Assembly: GCA_015956445.1 (NCBI GenBank)
Contig: WIUZ02000005.1
Coordinates: forward strand, 1,302,001-1,366,000
DNA: 64,000 nucleotides
Reading direction: 5' to 3'
Origin: Thelephora terrestris
Lineage: Eukaryota > Basidiomycota > Agaricomycetes > Thelephorales > Thelephoraceae
In this document: positions 21,242 to 32,747 of the stretch, piece after piece
How positions within the stretch are numbered: the stretch's first letter is position 1
Layout: the number at the start of each line of letters is the position of its first letter
Position numbers and translations under genes: made by a program
Notes under the pieces: model-generated
The model's database searches: none
Seen by the model: the letters and a program-made list of their open reading frames with translations, nothing else
What the model was told of the DNA's origin: nothing

Positions 21242-22854
21242 TCACATTATTACAATTTGTTTTTCGTCCTTCAATACAATTGTGCTTGATTTCTCGTTTG
21301 GAGGTAATAATATTTGCAGGATGAGTGATCGTGTGAAAATATTCGGCGCCAGTTCGGCACTTGTGGACTTAGAAGAAATTTCTGGTTTGCGAAAAGGGGA
21401 ATATGCGCGTCTTGGGCCAAAACAGCAAAATAAATTTTGAGGGGTTTGAGACTACTAGCTATTTGCTGTTTCTACATGTGAGGACTATGCGTTAAGCAGG
21501 GTGATAAATGGTGAAGGGGAGGAACTGTCAAGCGAGGCGGGCTGGTCAAAAAACATGGTGGCACGACAAATCTGCACTGGAATCGCGTGAAACAAAGCAC
21601 AAACTGTAGGTAAGATACAGTGGCTTAGACTTCAAGGGGTGCATGCTGAAAAAAGAGACTCTGTGATGTGCCGGAGGCAGGTTCTTCCAGAAGACAAGGT
21701 TCTCGTAGGCAATAGATGCCTGTAAAAAGGGCTTTTTCAGGTTCCATAAATGTTAGATAGCTGAAACAAACGCCGAAGTGAGAAAATCGTACCTGGTAAA
21801 GCGAGAAAAAAATGAGAAAAAACCAGGTAATGGCCCACCCTGGGCGATCGCTCAGGATCTGGCTAGCCAGGCGATCCCACATCACGTCTACATTCGGCCG
21901 CACGTGCGGTGAGTTCATGGATGGTGAGGTTGGGCCGATGGGAGGTAAACAAGAAGCCAGAGGTACATGCCAGCGCGAGGAGAAGAGGGTTAGCCGGATC
22001 AGGTGTTCCCGATGCGCATCGTCAGTCCTGACTGGTGTGCTCACCAGCGACGGAAAATGCCCGCCCTGGAACGAATACCGCATGGAATGACGGCGTTGTT
22101 AGCGGGATGAATTGTAGTATCCTTTACCTACCTGGTAGTATTTTTTTGCATTTTTTTTCGTACTTTTCTCACGCGCTTAAATTTTTGTAATGTTTAAAAC
22201 AACATATATCTACCGTACACACGTGCCTGCACAAGGGGAATATGCTGGGGGAGGGTCCAAGCAGCCCCAAAGCCGGCAGCAGGAGCCAGGGGAATGAATT
22301 CCCACGAGCGGTAATCCCAGGAACAATATTGATGGAGGAAGGCGCCCAGGAGAGGCCAGAAGGGGACCAGGGAGCCGCGTGATGGCGGGAATTCTCACGA
22401 TTTCACCGCCTGATGGCGGGGGAGGACCCGGGGCGGGCCCGATCATCCTCCCGGGCCATTTCTAGGCCCAGTTCTCACAGGCTAGGGGAATATACAATTG
22501 ATATACGAATGATATACAAATCATGTGCAAATATCAACAGGAGAGGTCGATACGCAAACGTGCGGAGTTGTTGTACATAGTTCGCGGCAGTCGATCAGTA
22601 TTTGTATTACAATTTGGGTAAGTACGGTTGGATGTGTAAAAGAGGCAACGAGGCATGAGGGGCCGAGACCGCGAACCAATTAAGTTCCCGTGAGGCCTAT
22701 GATGCACAACGAATGTGTATGGAACCCTCTTCCGTTCTATTCGTGAAACAAAAAATAAAAAACAGTGGGGCAGACCGGATGGCCGGGAAGAACCACGGCA
22801 AGTCAGCGAGGACTCGACACTGTCAAGTGAACGGTGACCAGATTCGGGCCTCCG
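21242..22854. other. Gene-free interval
   Basis: No convincing gene. AT-rich stretches with poly-T runs at 22140-22200 are followed by a GC-rich block at 22225-22490 with repeated GATGGCGGG and short local palindromes (GGACCCGGGGCGGGCCC). It may be a decayed repeat; no ends or duplications were found. Confidence 0.4.
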
Positions 22855-23338
22855 CTAGTCAATATCCGTTTGATCCCGTGGGCGGTACTTAATACCCCGA
22901 CTCTCTAACTCGGCCTCCACATCTTCGGGTACTCTACCCTTGACCCGCACGGCATACATGCCACGAACGTTTCCAGCTGCTTGGCGGTCAGAACGTCCGT
23001 CCACGGGACATATGGAATCGCAAGTATCGACTCACATGTCCGCTGCCACCGTCCAACCCAGCTCGTTTCAGGGTCAATCAACGCAATGATCCCGTCAAAG
23101 TATGTCGAGGTGCACGACTGGATACGGTCCGGAGAGCCTTTCATCTGCGTGTACCGGTGGGTCAAGGCCGATGTATTCGGAATGGGTGGGAACGAACCTG
23201 GAGAATCTCTTCACAATTAGGACACCCGTTCTTGCGGAAGTCTCCAGGGGTCTGGATGAGTGAACACAGAAGACATGCCCTCAGCTGCCTGGCCTTTGGC
23301 TGTGGTGGAATAGCTGCTTGAGGTTGACCGTCGGCCAT
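22855..23338 (-). CDS. SPT4: Transcription elongation factor Spt4
   Basis: Small zinc-finger subunit of the Spt4-Spt5 (DSIF) complex, which binds RNA polymerase II in the nucleus and promotes elongation. Three exons (23338-23198, 23144-23036, 22976-22855) give 123 aa, a normal family length. The N-terminal zinc finger is formed by RACLLC and NGCPNC (residues 20-42). The family blocks [15 protein letters not shown] and [11 protein letters not shown] follow, ending in YRPRD. It is divergent from the homeodomain-like gene, with only 80 bp between the two ATGs, so they share a promoter. Confidence 0.92.
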
Positions 23339-23418
23339 GAGTGGTGGAGGATGTGAGACAAGTCTCGGTTGGTAGAAGTGATCGAGAAACCGCGCCTTTC
23401 CCGAGTCCTCCCATCGCC

Positions 23419-24565
23419 ATGGGCATTCGCAAAAGTGCTCCTCGGAAAGCACGTCAGGACGCGCACGTTACTCTAGGCCCCCTACGAACCAGCCACAAAA
23501 CTGCACTAAAGAAAATCTGGGATGAGCGGCCGTGTCTTCCTTCAATCACTTCACGAAAGGCGTGGGCACGCGCCCGAGGGATAGACCCCACTTTCGTCAA
23601 TAGGTGGTTCTACACGCGAGCCCGGGAGGCTAGGGAATCTGGGTTTGAGCTTGACATACAAAACGAGAGTTACGATCTTGACGTCGAGGGTGGCGGCCTC
23701 AATACCACTCCTGAGCGGTACCCGATTCTGCATTCCACGACTCCGGAAGGCCTACCGGAACTTTCCTACTATGAACACTCTACAGCTAGCGAGACTGGCC
23801 TTCGAATCCCTCTTAGTCCTGGCCAATCCTCGTCCCCTATCTTTGGATCATCGTTTTACTCTCCGAAGCTTACTCTTGACTCCCCGACTAGCGCATATGG
23901 CCACCTCACAGGCGTAGAACGGTTTATTTTAACCCCTCCCAGTCCACCGAGGCGCTCGAAGACCCTGCCCCGTACCCCTAGCCAGCGCCCCATGGAGGAA
24001 CCTCAGACTCACAATCATCAAGATATGCCTTCACTGCCAGCCAGCCCCATGCCCAACAACCGCCTTCCCCCTTTACCTCTGGCTCCCCAAAAACCCAGAC
24101 CATCACGAGGCAGCCACGACATTCTTGACTTTCGCGTGCAAGACGATCCTTGTCTTTGGTTGTCACCCCATACCTTATCGCCCACCCCTGCCCGGTTAGG
24201 GTACTCGGTTTCCTACCACAATAGCCCCCGAGTACAGGAAAAAGACGATAATCTAAGAGCGTCGACTTCCGCCGATCTTCGTATGATTGTCACAAAAACT
24301 TCACGTATCACTGGGCAAAAGCAAAGTAGGGGTATCCGTGACGATCAATCTTTAAATCAAATAGATAATCAGGCCACAACTTCGTTCCACAAGTTTCTAT
24401 GGATGACAAGTGTACAGTGCTCAGTAACTCTAAAGGTGTGTCCTTCCCAACTTCTCACTTTCCGTTCCTCCATCAAAACACGTAGATCCCATTGTCCGCC
24501 TTCCTTCTCAATTCAAGCGCCGATGGCTACATCGTGTGCATTTGCGGCCCACCCGTGCACCCTGA
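23419..24565 (+). CDS. Homeodomain-like protein
   Basis: The ATG at 23419 (GCCATGGGC context) starts MGIRKSAPRK. Residues about 24-75 fit a divergent homeodomain: helix 1/2 ALKKIWDERP..PSITSRKAWARARG, and a recognition helix VNRWFYTRARE containing the W-F-x-x-R core of homeodomains. The rest is Ser/Pro-rich, likely disordered. Exons 23419-24331, 24373-24435, 24486-24565 (introns 41 and 50 nt) yield 351 aa; reading through without splicing would instead stop at 24666 with an atypical tail. Probable nuclear DNA-binding regulator; the target is unknown. It does not resemble a typical mating-type HD1/HD2 gene pair. Confidence 0.65.
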
Positions 24566-24701
24566 TCCCCTTCACCCGCCACGCTCGCCCGACCAATCGT
24601 CGCTGCTGCTGGATTGATAGGAGCAGGGGTCTGGCCTTGACGGGAATGACCCTCCTGATAGCGTAGATTTCGCAGAGGAAGTACTGTTTCCGTCACCGTG
24701 A

Positions 24702-25565
24702 TCAATCCAAATTCCTGCCCTTGATACCCTTGATCGCCGTCCACACAATCGTAAGAATGAGAGCAACAGTGGCGCTCCAAGCGTAAATTTGTGGGATCGG
24801 CCTCGTCGCGCATCGGCGTATGCCTAAGTCCCCTTCCTTCCACAAGAAGAAGACTATCGTGGCGGCCACGGACCAGAATACGACGATACCGATGAGAGGG
24901 GCGTAGGGGAGTTGTGTAGAGACCAAAGCGTAGAGTATACCGGAGAGGGTGCCGGAGTATACAAGCATCCATCCGCGGAAGACCGATACTGGCGGGTAAC
25001 TCGCCCGGAAATGCACAACGACAATGAGGACCGATGCGAAAAATACGCCGGCTGCGTACATGTAATGACCGACGATGTGTTCCCAAACATTCCTCGTGTA
25101 AACGTAGGCCTCTTCCACAGCCGGTATCATTGAGGCGCCCTGTGATGCCTTGATCTGCTCGATGGAGTGTTTAAGCAGCGCGCTCATGGTATGGGCCGTG
25201 GAACCAAATATATAGAGCACGGATGAGAGTGCGAATAGGGTCGTCAGTGTCCTGGAGGGTGCCGGTCTTGCAGAGTTGAAGAGGAGATATAGAAGTGGGT
25301 AATTTATGAATGGGTCCAATATGCGGAGGAGGTCATTGACACCAAACCTCGGGAAGTCGAATTGCGTATGGTCATCTGGGATGACTACGGGGAGGAGGAG
25401 TAGGAGGAGGAAGAACGTCGACGATAAACATGATAGAAGGACTAACCTCGGGCGCGAGGGTGGATGAAGGGTTGGCGTCATTAGTAGAGTATCATCAAAC
25501 CCAAGCTCATGCGAGTCTATGGGAGAATGCTCGCCCTGGGGTGTTGAACGGTATCCGGAAGACAT
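24702..25565 (-). CDS. Multi-pass membrane protein of unknown function
   Basis: Single-exon 287-aa ORF from ATG 25565. A cytoplasmic-looking N-terminal 40 residues precede seven or eight hydrophobic segments (for example LLSCLSSTFFLLLLLLPVVI at 44-63, and VFFASVLIVVV and IGIVVFWSVAATIVFFLW later). Conserved-looking polar residues sit between the segments (GSTAHTMSALLKH; EHIVGHYMYAAG), where paired histidines could bind metal, but I cannot assign a family. It converges on the homeodomain-like gene with 136 bp between stops. Confidence 0.75.
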   Translation of the reverse strand: MSSGYRSTPQGEHSPIDSHELGFDDTLLMTPTLHPPSRPRLVLLSCLSSTFFLLLLLLPVVIPDDHTQFDFPRFGVNDLLRILDPFINYPLLYLLFNSARPAPSRTLTTLFALSSVLYIFGSTAHTMSALLKHSIEQIKASQGASMIPAVEEAYVYTRNVWEHIVGHYMYAAGVFFASVLIVVVHFRASYPPVSVFRGWMLVYSGTLSGILYALVSTQLPYAPLIGIVVFWSVAATIVFFLWKEGDLGIRRCATRPIPQIYAWSATVALILTIVWTAIKGIKGRNLD

Positions 25566-25788
25566 TGTAGTCGGTGGTCAAGTAAACTTATGTTTGTATG
25601 CTGCGCCGGTAAAATTATCGTGCACAAGATCAAACTTTCCCGGAGCACGCACTGCAGAAAGGGGATCACGAGCACAGGTCACACTAAATCATACCCCAAA
25701 CGAGAATAGGATAAAATCAGAGGAATACAAGGAACATTAATGTGTACATCGTGCAAAGATAATTTACTCTTCGCCCTCCTCATCAGCT

Positions 25789-26889
25789 CTATAACAAGTC
25801 GTGAGCGGGCAGGTTGAAAATTCGAACTGCTGGAGCGAGACGACTTACGCAATGTTGTAGAACCGCAGCAGTGCGGAGAATTTCCAGATAATTTGGAAGT
25901 TCATCATCTGCACTTACAATGATGTCATGCATTTGAACGGCGTGCTGTCGTCTCGAACAAACACAGCAAACAGAGGGTGTTGCCCACTGTGTACCCGAGT
26001 AGTAAGCATTTAGGCATTGATATACAATGTCTTTCGGCACAACCTGGGGCCAAGAATCAATGTAAGCTTCCCTTGCTGCGCGCGAATCGGAGACTGTTGC
26101 AGCGTGTTTTTCGCGGCGAGTTTGTTTGTTCTTCTCCTTCAAGATTTCTGCACTCGGAAGCGAGATAAGCCGCTGTGAGATCTCTTCGCCAAATTCTTCC
26201 CTAAGTAGAACTTCCAACAAATGACCGCGTGGCAGACTTGGGTCCGGCAAACTCTGCGGAAGCGAGGCGATGTACTCCTTCGCGAATTCAACATTTGAAA
26301 GGCTCAGGAGGTACAGTGAACGGGCTCTAAATTTTTCAATTAGTAAATTATATCTCTCTGTTTTCAGCCTCGGCGAATGGTTCGGCGCAGCATACAGATC
26401 ACAGTAGGATTTTATTGTTGCAGCGTTGACTTTCATCAGACGTGATCTGAGTTGGGAAGGTGGGGTTTGAGTCCATGGAGGAAGACAGAGACCGTCGTCA
26501 GAGACATCTGGGGGGTTCCAACGAGCGAGCGAACACAACAACTGCGACGCGATTACCGTCCCATACCGGTTGTGTATGAACCGGCATATTGAAGGAAACC
26601 GAAGTTTTGAATGATCGGTGCTGTTGGGTGATGTCGATGAGACGGAGCGCAGGATCTCTTCGGCGGAAAATTGTACAAGATTATTTGTCTGTTGCGCATA
26701 ATCACTTTTGATGAGGCCAATGTAGCCGGTCTTTGTTCGTTCTCCCTTGGGAACGCTATCTCGAAATCTTCGAACGCAGCTCAACAGGACGTCAGCGGAA
26801 AGAAGGGGCAATCGCACGAAAAACTTGTTATCGCTGCAGAGGAACGAGGCGGGATAAACGTGATCCAAGATGTTGTATTCTCCTTGCAT
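25789..26889 (-). CDS. Helitron-associated N-terminal ORF, probable remnant
   Basis: 366-aa ORF from ATG 26889. The C-terminal third contains YIDSWPQVVP...CCVCSRRQH, a Trp-Pro and Cys-cluster segment that, in mushroom Helitron ORFs as I recall them, precedes the Rep/helicase regions. Those downstream domains are absent, the frame stopping soon after the cysteine cluster, so this looks like a truncated element or a captured piece. No Helitron termini (5' TC, 3' hairpin-CTRR) were identified. A cellular orphan gene is the alternative. Confidence 0.5.
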   Translation of the reverse strand: MQGEYNILDHVYPASFLCSDNKFFVRLPLLSADVLLSCVRRFRDSVPKGERTKTGYIGLIKSDYAQQTNNLVQFSAEEILRSVSSTSPNSTDHSKLRFPSICRFIHNRYGTVIASQLLCSLARWNPPDVSDDGLCLPPWTQTPPSQLRSRLMKVNAATIKSYCDLYAAPNHSPRLKTERYNLLIEKFRARSLYLLSLSNVEFAKEYIASLPQSLPDPSLPRGHLLEVLLREEFGEEISQRLISLPSAEILKEKNKQTRREKHAATVSDSRAAREAYIDSWPQVVPKDIVYQCLNAYYSGTQWATPSVCCVCSRRQHAVQMHDIIVSADDELPNYLEILRTAAVLQHCVSRLAPAVRIFNLPAHDLL

Positions 26890-27218
26890 ATTGCTCTGAT
26901 TGTTGATAAAAACCGAATCAATTTGTACCGTTAAACCGTAAACCTTGACTGTATGGGGAGTGGATGAGAGAAAGAGAGGAGACTCGAGAGGTCGGGGATC
27001 GGCTGGGCTCCCCTATATGTCGTCACCCACGGAAATCGGATCGGTCCGGTCGGGATGGTGCCGTTCGTTTGCAGAGAGGTCTATACGTTTCATCACGACT
27101 AAACCCTCCTCCTGTCGGACTCGGGGATTCATAATGGGGCATTGTCAACAAGAAGGGGAGATGTATGTTCGTGAATAAAACATCCTCAAAGGAGAGGAAA
27201 GAACGGGGGGCACAGGCA
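26890..27218. other. Intergenic, 329 bp
   Basis: Between the Helitron-like ORF start and the NIPA gene stop. No gene or repeat seen. Confidence 0.4.
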
Positions 27219-29520
27219 TCAAGGAGTGGAAGGCTTCTCTTTGTCTTGGTCTAGTTGGTCAATAGGCGAGTGCACGGGAGCGGTATTGTTGGAGGCTGGC
27301 AGCGGCGAAGTCTGTACCCTCGAACTTGGGCGTTGCTGGTTGGGATCGAAGTGAGCGTGAAGCGCGGGTACTCGCTTGGGAGAAGTTGGAAGGGGGTCAA
27401 ATTTCTCACTCTCCGGTGATGAGTGAAGAACTTGTTGTTCTGCCGAAAAGTTGGATGAAGGGGAGAATAAGATAGATTGAGTACCCCGCGGATGGGTATC
27501 GTGGGGTGGGACATCGCGTAACGCGGATGGTGTAGGTTCGGAGGGTCTCCTTGCCCCCGACCCAAAATACCTGCGGCCGAGGTCGAGCTTTTCTACATCT
27601 CTCTCTTCTGCAGGCTCCCTAGGCTCCTCGTTTATGGACGGCGACGCCGGGCTACTGGCATCACTCCCGCCCCGGTTTCGAGAGTTGCTCCGGTCCTGGG
27701 CCTCGGCAAGCGCTGTACGTCGTCGGTTCCTAATAATCGTTCCAATCGCTCCAAATGTCCCCCTCAGCGAATCAATACCGGGCTGTTCAACCTTCTCGAC
27801 AATAATCTCCGTGTCTTCCGTGTCGCTGGAGTCGCTTTCTGCTAGCGTGGGATCCCACACCTGGCTCGCACCAGATTCGACGTCCGTCACTGAAGTACCA
27901 AGTGGCATGGTCGATGGTGCTTGACTTCGCGAACTCATAGTTCGGCGGCGGCGGCGGGGAGACGACAAAGCAGAGGAGCGGGATCTGGCATCCAACTCTC
28001 GCGAAGCCTTCGGAGCCGGCTCTTGCTTCGCGACTTCGAGGAGTAGGGTGGTATGTGCATCGACCTTATGTCAAAGGATTAGTCTGGTTGCTACGGAGAT
28101 CGGTTGGACCACTTACGTTGGCCAGCTTCCTGGGGTCGACCTTAGACATTTGCAGAATAGTAATCCCAGTGCAGATCACCAAGAAGGCAAGGACGACCGT
28201 GATGATGATTCTTGCTGATGCTTTAAGGCCTTGGTAGAGAATGACGGATGTCAGCAGCGTACAGAACGTAACTAGAAAAGTGTCAGCGACCAAAGTCAGC
28301 ATCTGTATGTTCAAGACTCACATGCAACATAGTATGTCGGCGTCACTGTGGTCTGGATGTTAGATGGGTAAACTACAATCCAGTAGGACAAGACTGACCC
28401 ATAGCTAAGGGAGAGCTGTCAGAATCTGGAAGAAATGAAGGGAATGGGACACCTTACCGGTGTTATATAACGCAAGAGCAACATTGAGATAGTATATCTC
28501 CGTAACTAGATAGCCTCAGTACTTTCGTCGAGGAGTGCAAGCAAAGGCGCACTCACGCAGTGTAACCACAACGAAGGCGATTAAGAAATAAATAAACCAA
28601 TTCTTGAACTGGAACGAACGGTCAACATCCGTCTGTCGACGAACTCCGGGCAGGTAAATTCACCTGATTATCGCCCCTGATGGAGGTAAGGATGCAAGCA
28701 CCCAGTCCTTGAATACAACTGACACTGAGACCACCGATCAAACTACAAACCCCAATGTATGGCAACATGGACCTGTGTCCATACTTCGGTGCCACCCAGA
28801 CGGCCAAAACGACAGCGGTAACAATTGCGACAGATCCCCATGAGAGAAATCCAGGTGCGAGAAACAGCTTCTTGAAATCCGCGATATTCGTAACGCTCTG
28901 TTCCTCTGGTGCGTTTAAAGCCAAGATGGAAGCTCCAAGGATACACTGAATGGACCCGATCCAACCGAAGAGGGATAATTTCTCCTTGAGGATGAGGTGC
29001 GACAGGATAGCGGATATCACGACGGATAATGCGCCCATAGGGGTCTGTCCGAGAATGAGGTTTTCCCAACACCGCTTTGGAAGAAAAGAGTTTGACGTAC
29101 AACCACGATGGCTTCTACGAACGCGTAGGCTGCGAAGTTACATATCTCCCCTGGAAAGAGATGAGTGGATTTTTATCACAAACTATAAGGTAAGCGCACC
29201 CAGAATCATTATGGTCATCCCCGTCCACCACATAACCTATAGCTTATGCATCGGTGAAAGTTCACGGCGCTCCCGCATGGAAACTCACAGATTTGAGATA
29301 ATCAAGTCCCTCGCCGGCAACCTTCCCCTTCTGAGAGCTCAACAGACCCTTCTTCTTGAACACAAAAGAGGAGCCAATAAGCACTCCAGACCCAACTGCC
29401 AAAAGAATCCCGACCCTGTTGCACAAGGTAAGTGTTACCCTCCGCTGCTTCGCTAATCGTTCGGATAGTTACATACGGGCGATATTCTTTCGGTTGGGTA
29501 GAACTTGACGCTTGGGACAT
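27219..29520 (-). CDS. NIPA-type magnesium transporter
   Basis: Multi-pass NIPA (DUF803) protein expected to carry Mg2+ across the plasma or endosomal membrane. Eleven inferred exons: 29520-29477, 29415-29289, 29236-29200, 29150-29101, 29044-28664, 28608-28557, 28505-28458, 28404-28399, 28345-28322, 28271-28117, 28064-27219; 589 aa in one frame. Family blocks in order: VGILLAVGSG, SSFVFKKKGL, EICNFAAYAFVEAIVVTP.GALSVV, WIGSIQCILGA, CSLIGGLSVSCIQGLG, ITSIRGDNQ-like, and ALYNTAMVTPTYYV. Nine hydrophobic segments precede a long Ser/Pro-rich cytosolic tail of about 280 residues. Exon 8 is only 6 nt (Ala-Met); without it the VTPTYYV frame is lost. Confidence 0.88.
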
Positions 29521-29987
29521 GGTGCAGCAAAGGTAAGATGGAGAGGATGGGATATTGTGGGGCTTTGGGGAGACGGGTGTCGGTGGGCACGCACAAGTTG
29601 GCGCTGATTGGGGGTGTGGTGCCAACTACGTCTTTCTCCACCACTGAAAAGAATGAGCTCCGCTGGGTCAGTCTCCTCGCGGTTGTGTTCAAAGAGACCC
29701 GTGGGTGAAAAGCAGACACTCGCAGGTGAAAAATTCTCGCTGGATGGTCGGAAGCGGCTATGACCGTCACGGGTGGGTGTCCCAGCAAGACGGGAAGAGA
29801 GCCACAATAAACACCTTCCATAGAAGGTAATTCAAGCAGAGTTCCTGGGGTCCACACATTTATGTAAACGAAGTGGTAAGTTACAGGCACGGGGAAGATG
29901 AGGTCAGCGCAGCACATAAGTACAGCGGGAACGGTAAATACGGCGTTAATATTGGCCGTAAATCGCAGAGCGTAGGACTGTGCTGAA
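29521..29987. other. Intergenic, 467 bp
   Basis: Promoter region of the NIPA gene and 3' flank of the upstream TPR-like gene, both on the minus strand. No further gene seen. Confidence 0.4.
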
Positions 29988-32620
29988 TCAGAAGGCAACC
30001 TTCTCCAGTTCCACCAAATGTACGGCTGCAAGCCAAGCCAGCACGATCTCAACTCGTGGCCCATGCAACGGGATGCTAATGGACAACCCCTTCTTTTTCT
30101 TCCCCATCGCGGCATCCTCCTGCTCCATCTCAACACGTTCCTTCTGCCGCTTTGCAACTGGTTGGAGAAGAATACGTATGTGGTCCAAGGACTGCATCAG
30201 CGTAAAGTTGTCCTGCGCGTGCGGCGGCCCGCTCGTGGTAGGTGACAACGCGGGTGAGGGGACTCTTGACGATGAAGCACATGCGAAATTACCAGTGCTA
30301 GACGCGGATGGGCTGTAGTTCGGGATGGAGAAAGTAGGCAGCGGATGCGGGTACTCGTCTGCGAGGTCAACTGGATCTGGTTCGACTTCTCTATCTTTGC
30401 CATTCGATTTGAAACTCCCAGATGGCATGAGACGTTTCCTGGAACAAGAGTTCGGCTGCAAGCCCACGGCCCATCCACTGGCAAGTCGCTCAAGGATCTC
30501 TGCAAATTCTGCCTGGGCCATGGACCTTGGAGGAAGGAAGACCGGGTAGCCTTCCAGTCCATCCACGATCATCGTTGTCCTCGAAAACGTGGGCAACAGT
30601 GTCGTAAAGTCTCCCATGATCAACAGACACAACAGGCGGCTGAAGTATGCTTCGACCAAGAGCGGATGGTAAGTGGTAATAGAAGCGGGGACTTCTGGGA
30701 TAACGAAGTTCTTCGGAGGAGACGATTTTTGGCTGTGGTGACCACTTTTGAGCGACTCGAACAACGAGAAGGCGTATTCGGTACGTTGCGCCAGGTCTCC
30801 TTCTACGAGTCCGGGGTAAGGTGGCCCCTCAACGGTGTCGAAATGAGATAGGAACTTCTCATGATCACGGAAACTTTTCTTGACCAGCCCGAGAATCGTC
30901 TCTCTGAACGTGGGGTCAGTGAGAATTTCCCGGTAGGCAGCCAACTTTGAGCCGTCCTTTTTTCCAAGGGGCCCGTCCGGATTACCGATCTCGGTTCCAC
31001 CGAATCGCCCTCCTTCAACGTAGCAGAGTCGCAGATCGGTCCCTTCGGGAGTGGTGTTCTTTTTCACACCTTCCAGCTTGAGCATGGCGGTTTCGATGAG
31101 GAAAATGGCGTGCTGAAGGTACGCGGTACCTCGGAAGAACAGGCATTGAGGTTCGATGGGCTCCGGAGCGTCGGGGAGGACTGATGGATGAAGGACGAGC
31201 TGGTCTCCCTCCGATCCATCACAATTCGAAGCTAGGTCAGATCCAGCGCTGTCTTGTTTCACAAGCTCGCCCTTCCCTTTCTTCTTCCTCCCAGCTGTGC
31301 CCCTGGAGGTTTCATGTGCAACGCTCCCAGCACTGTTATGAAGAGATTTGGCTTTGCGACGTGCACGAGCCTCACGTAAGGCGTGGGTAAAGTCCTTTGT
31401 GGCCATAGCGTACTCGTCTCGGAAACAATGGACGATTCCCCGTGTACGTAAATATTCAAGCCGGTGAGGGTATTGTGCGATGAGATTATCCAAAACGTCT
31501 GTGTTCGTGGACTCGGCCAGCTGCCTACGGAGTTGTCAGCCCTCTTTATGTCACCAAAGTCACCGAAGGCCAACACACCGGGAGGGTATCTTTTCGTGGA
31601 AGAAGTGTACGTATTTCGCATCCACGTCGTTGGGGTCATATTTGAGGACTCTTTCAGCGATGTCATCGAAGACACTTCCACCTTGCATCACCATGACGCT
31701 CGAAGCAATCTCGTCTGCTGCATACGCTGCCGCAAGTTTTTGAACGGCCAGGGCTCTGAGTCGGTGTATCCGCGTAGCAGACATCGTGACGTTCCTTCCG
31801 CCATGACCGTTCTCCGGATTGAAACCCTGTGTCGACCCCCAGGGAGAATTACTCAACCCCCCACTTCCCTTACGAAGGGAGCCCAAAGCGACTGCAGACA
31901 GTCCAGACGACGCACGAACGGAAAGCTCTGACGCCTCGTCTATCAACCTGCGTATGGATGCGACGGACCGGAATACGCCCGGATCTACTGGAGGAGGGCT
32001 GGCCTCTCCTGGGGCGGGTGAAGGGAACGGGTTGGTGTTTGCGTTTTGCGAAAAGGAGGTAAAAGTCGTTCGAGGGGAGTCGGGCGGGGTGTGGTCGCTT
32101 AAGCTGGCGAACCCACGGTCTCGAGCTCTGGGGGGAGGCAACGCTCGCAACTCGCGTTGTGGGGAGGGTGAATAGGGGACGTCAGGCGCCGAGAGCATGC
32201 CTGGGTCCATGTTTAGAACGAGTAAAGATTCGAGGAGTTCGAGAGGAAGTTGCAACCATGGTCCCTGGATGACATCTATCATTTCAGCACCCGCTTTCCC
32301 GACAAACGAGGGATACGAACGTGAAAAGAACTGATATACTTCCAGTGTTTGTTCCTGCTGATATACAATGGCGGTGGCTGATTCTCCTCAATGGTAGGAG
32401 CTGGGGTAGCAGGCGGGGCAGGAGAGGTTGTGACGTCCTTGAACTTGTTAGATTTCTTAGATTTCTTCTTTTTCTTCTTCTTTGCCGCGGCTGAGGTGGC
32501 CGAGGGAGTCACCGTGGTGGTCGTTGGGTCATTTTCGGCGAGCGGCGGGGAAGGTGGAGGAGTCAAGATCTGGACTGGCTCTGCGGCCGTGCAGGAATCC
32601 GTGTCTGAGGTCGAAGTCAT
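29988..32620 (-). CDS. TPR-like protein of unknown function
   Basis: Exons 32620-32317, 32275-31579 and 31524-29988 give 845 aa. The N-terminus is acidic/Thr-rich with a KKKKKKKSKK basic run. A GPWLQLPLELLESLLVLN block follows the first intron. Around residues 330-375 a helical pair (PHRLEYLRTRG..., YAMATKDFTHALREA) fits a tetratricopeptide unit and is interrupted by a basic loop. The rest alternates helical segments with Ser-rich linkers, and the C-terminus ends in a hydrophobic helix. It is divergent from NOP10 with 127 bp between starts. It looks like a fungal conserved protein; the molecular role is unknown. Confidence 0.75.
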
Positions 32621-32747
32621 GGAGTAGAGGGATCAAGCCGAAGAGGGGTTTTCACCGGAAAGTTTCCAGAAAATGAACGGTGGACGGATTTGGATAGGGC
32701 TGCCTCTTGGCTGCCTCACGCCTTTTGCTGCTTGACCCTCGTCCACC

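Noticed and set aside
24566-24666. Unspliced C-terminal extension of the homeodomain-like ORF
   Set aside because: The read-through tail is Arg/Cys/Ser-rich and unlike the rest; two good splice pairs give a cleaner end at 24565.
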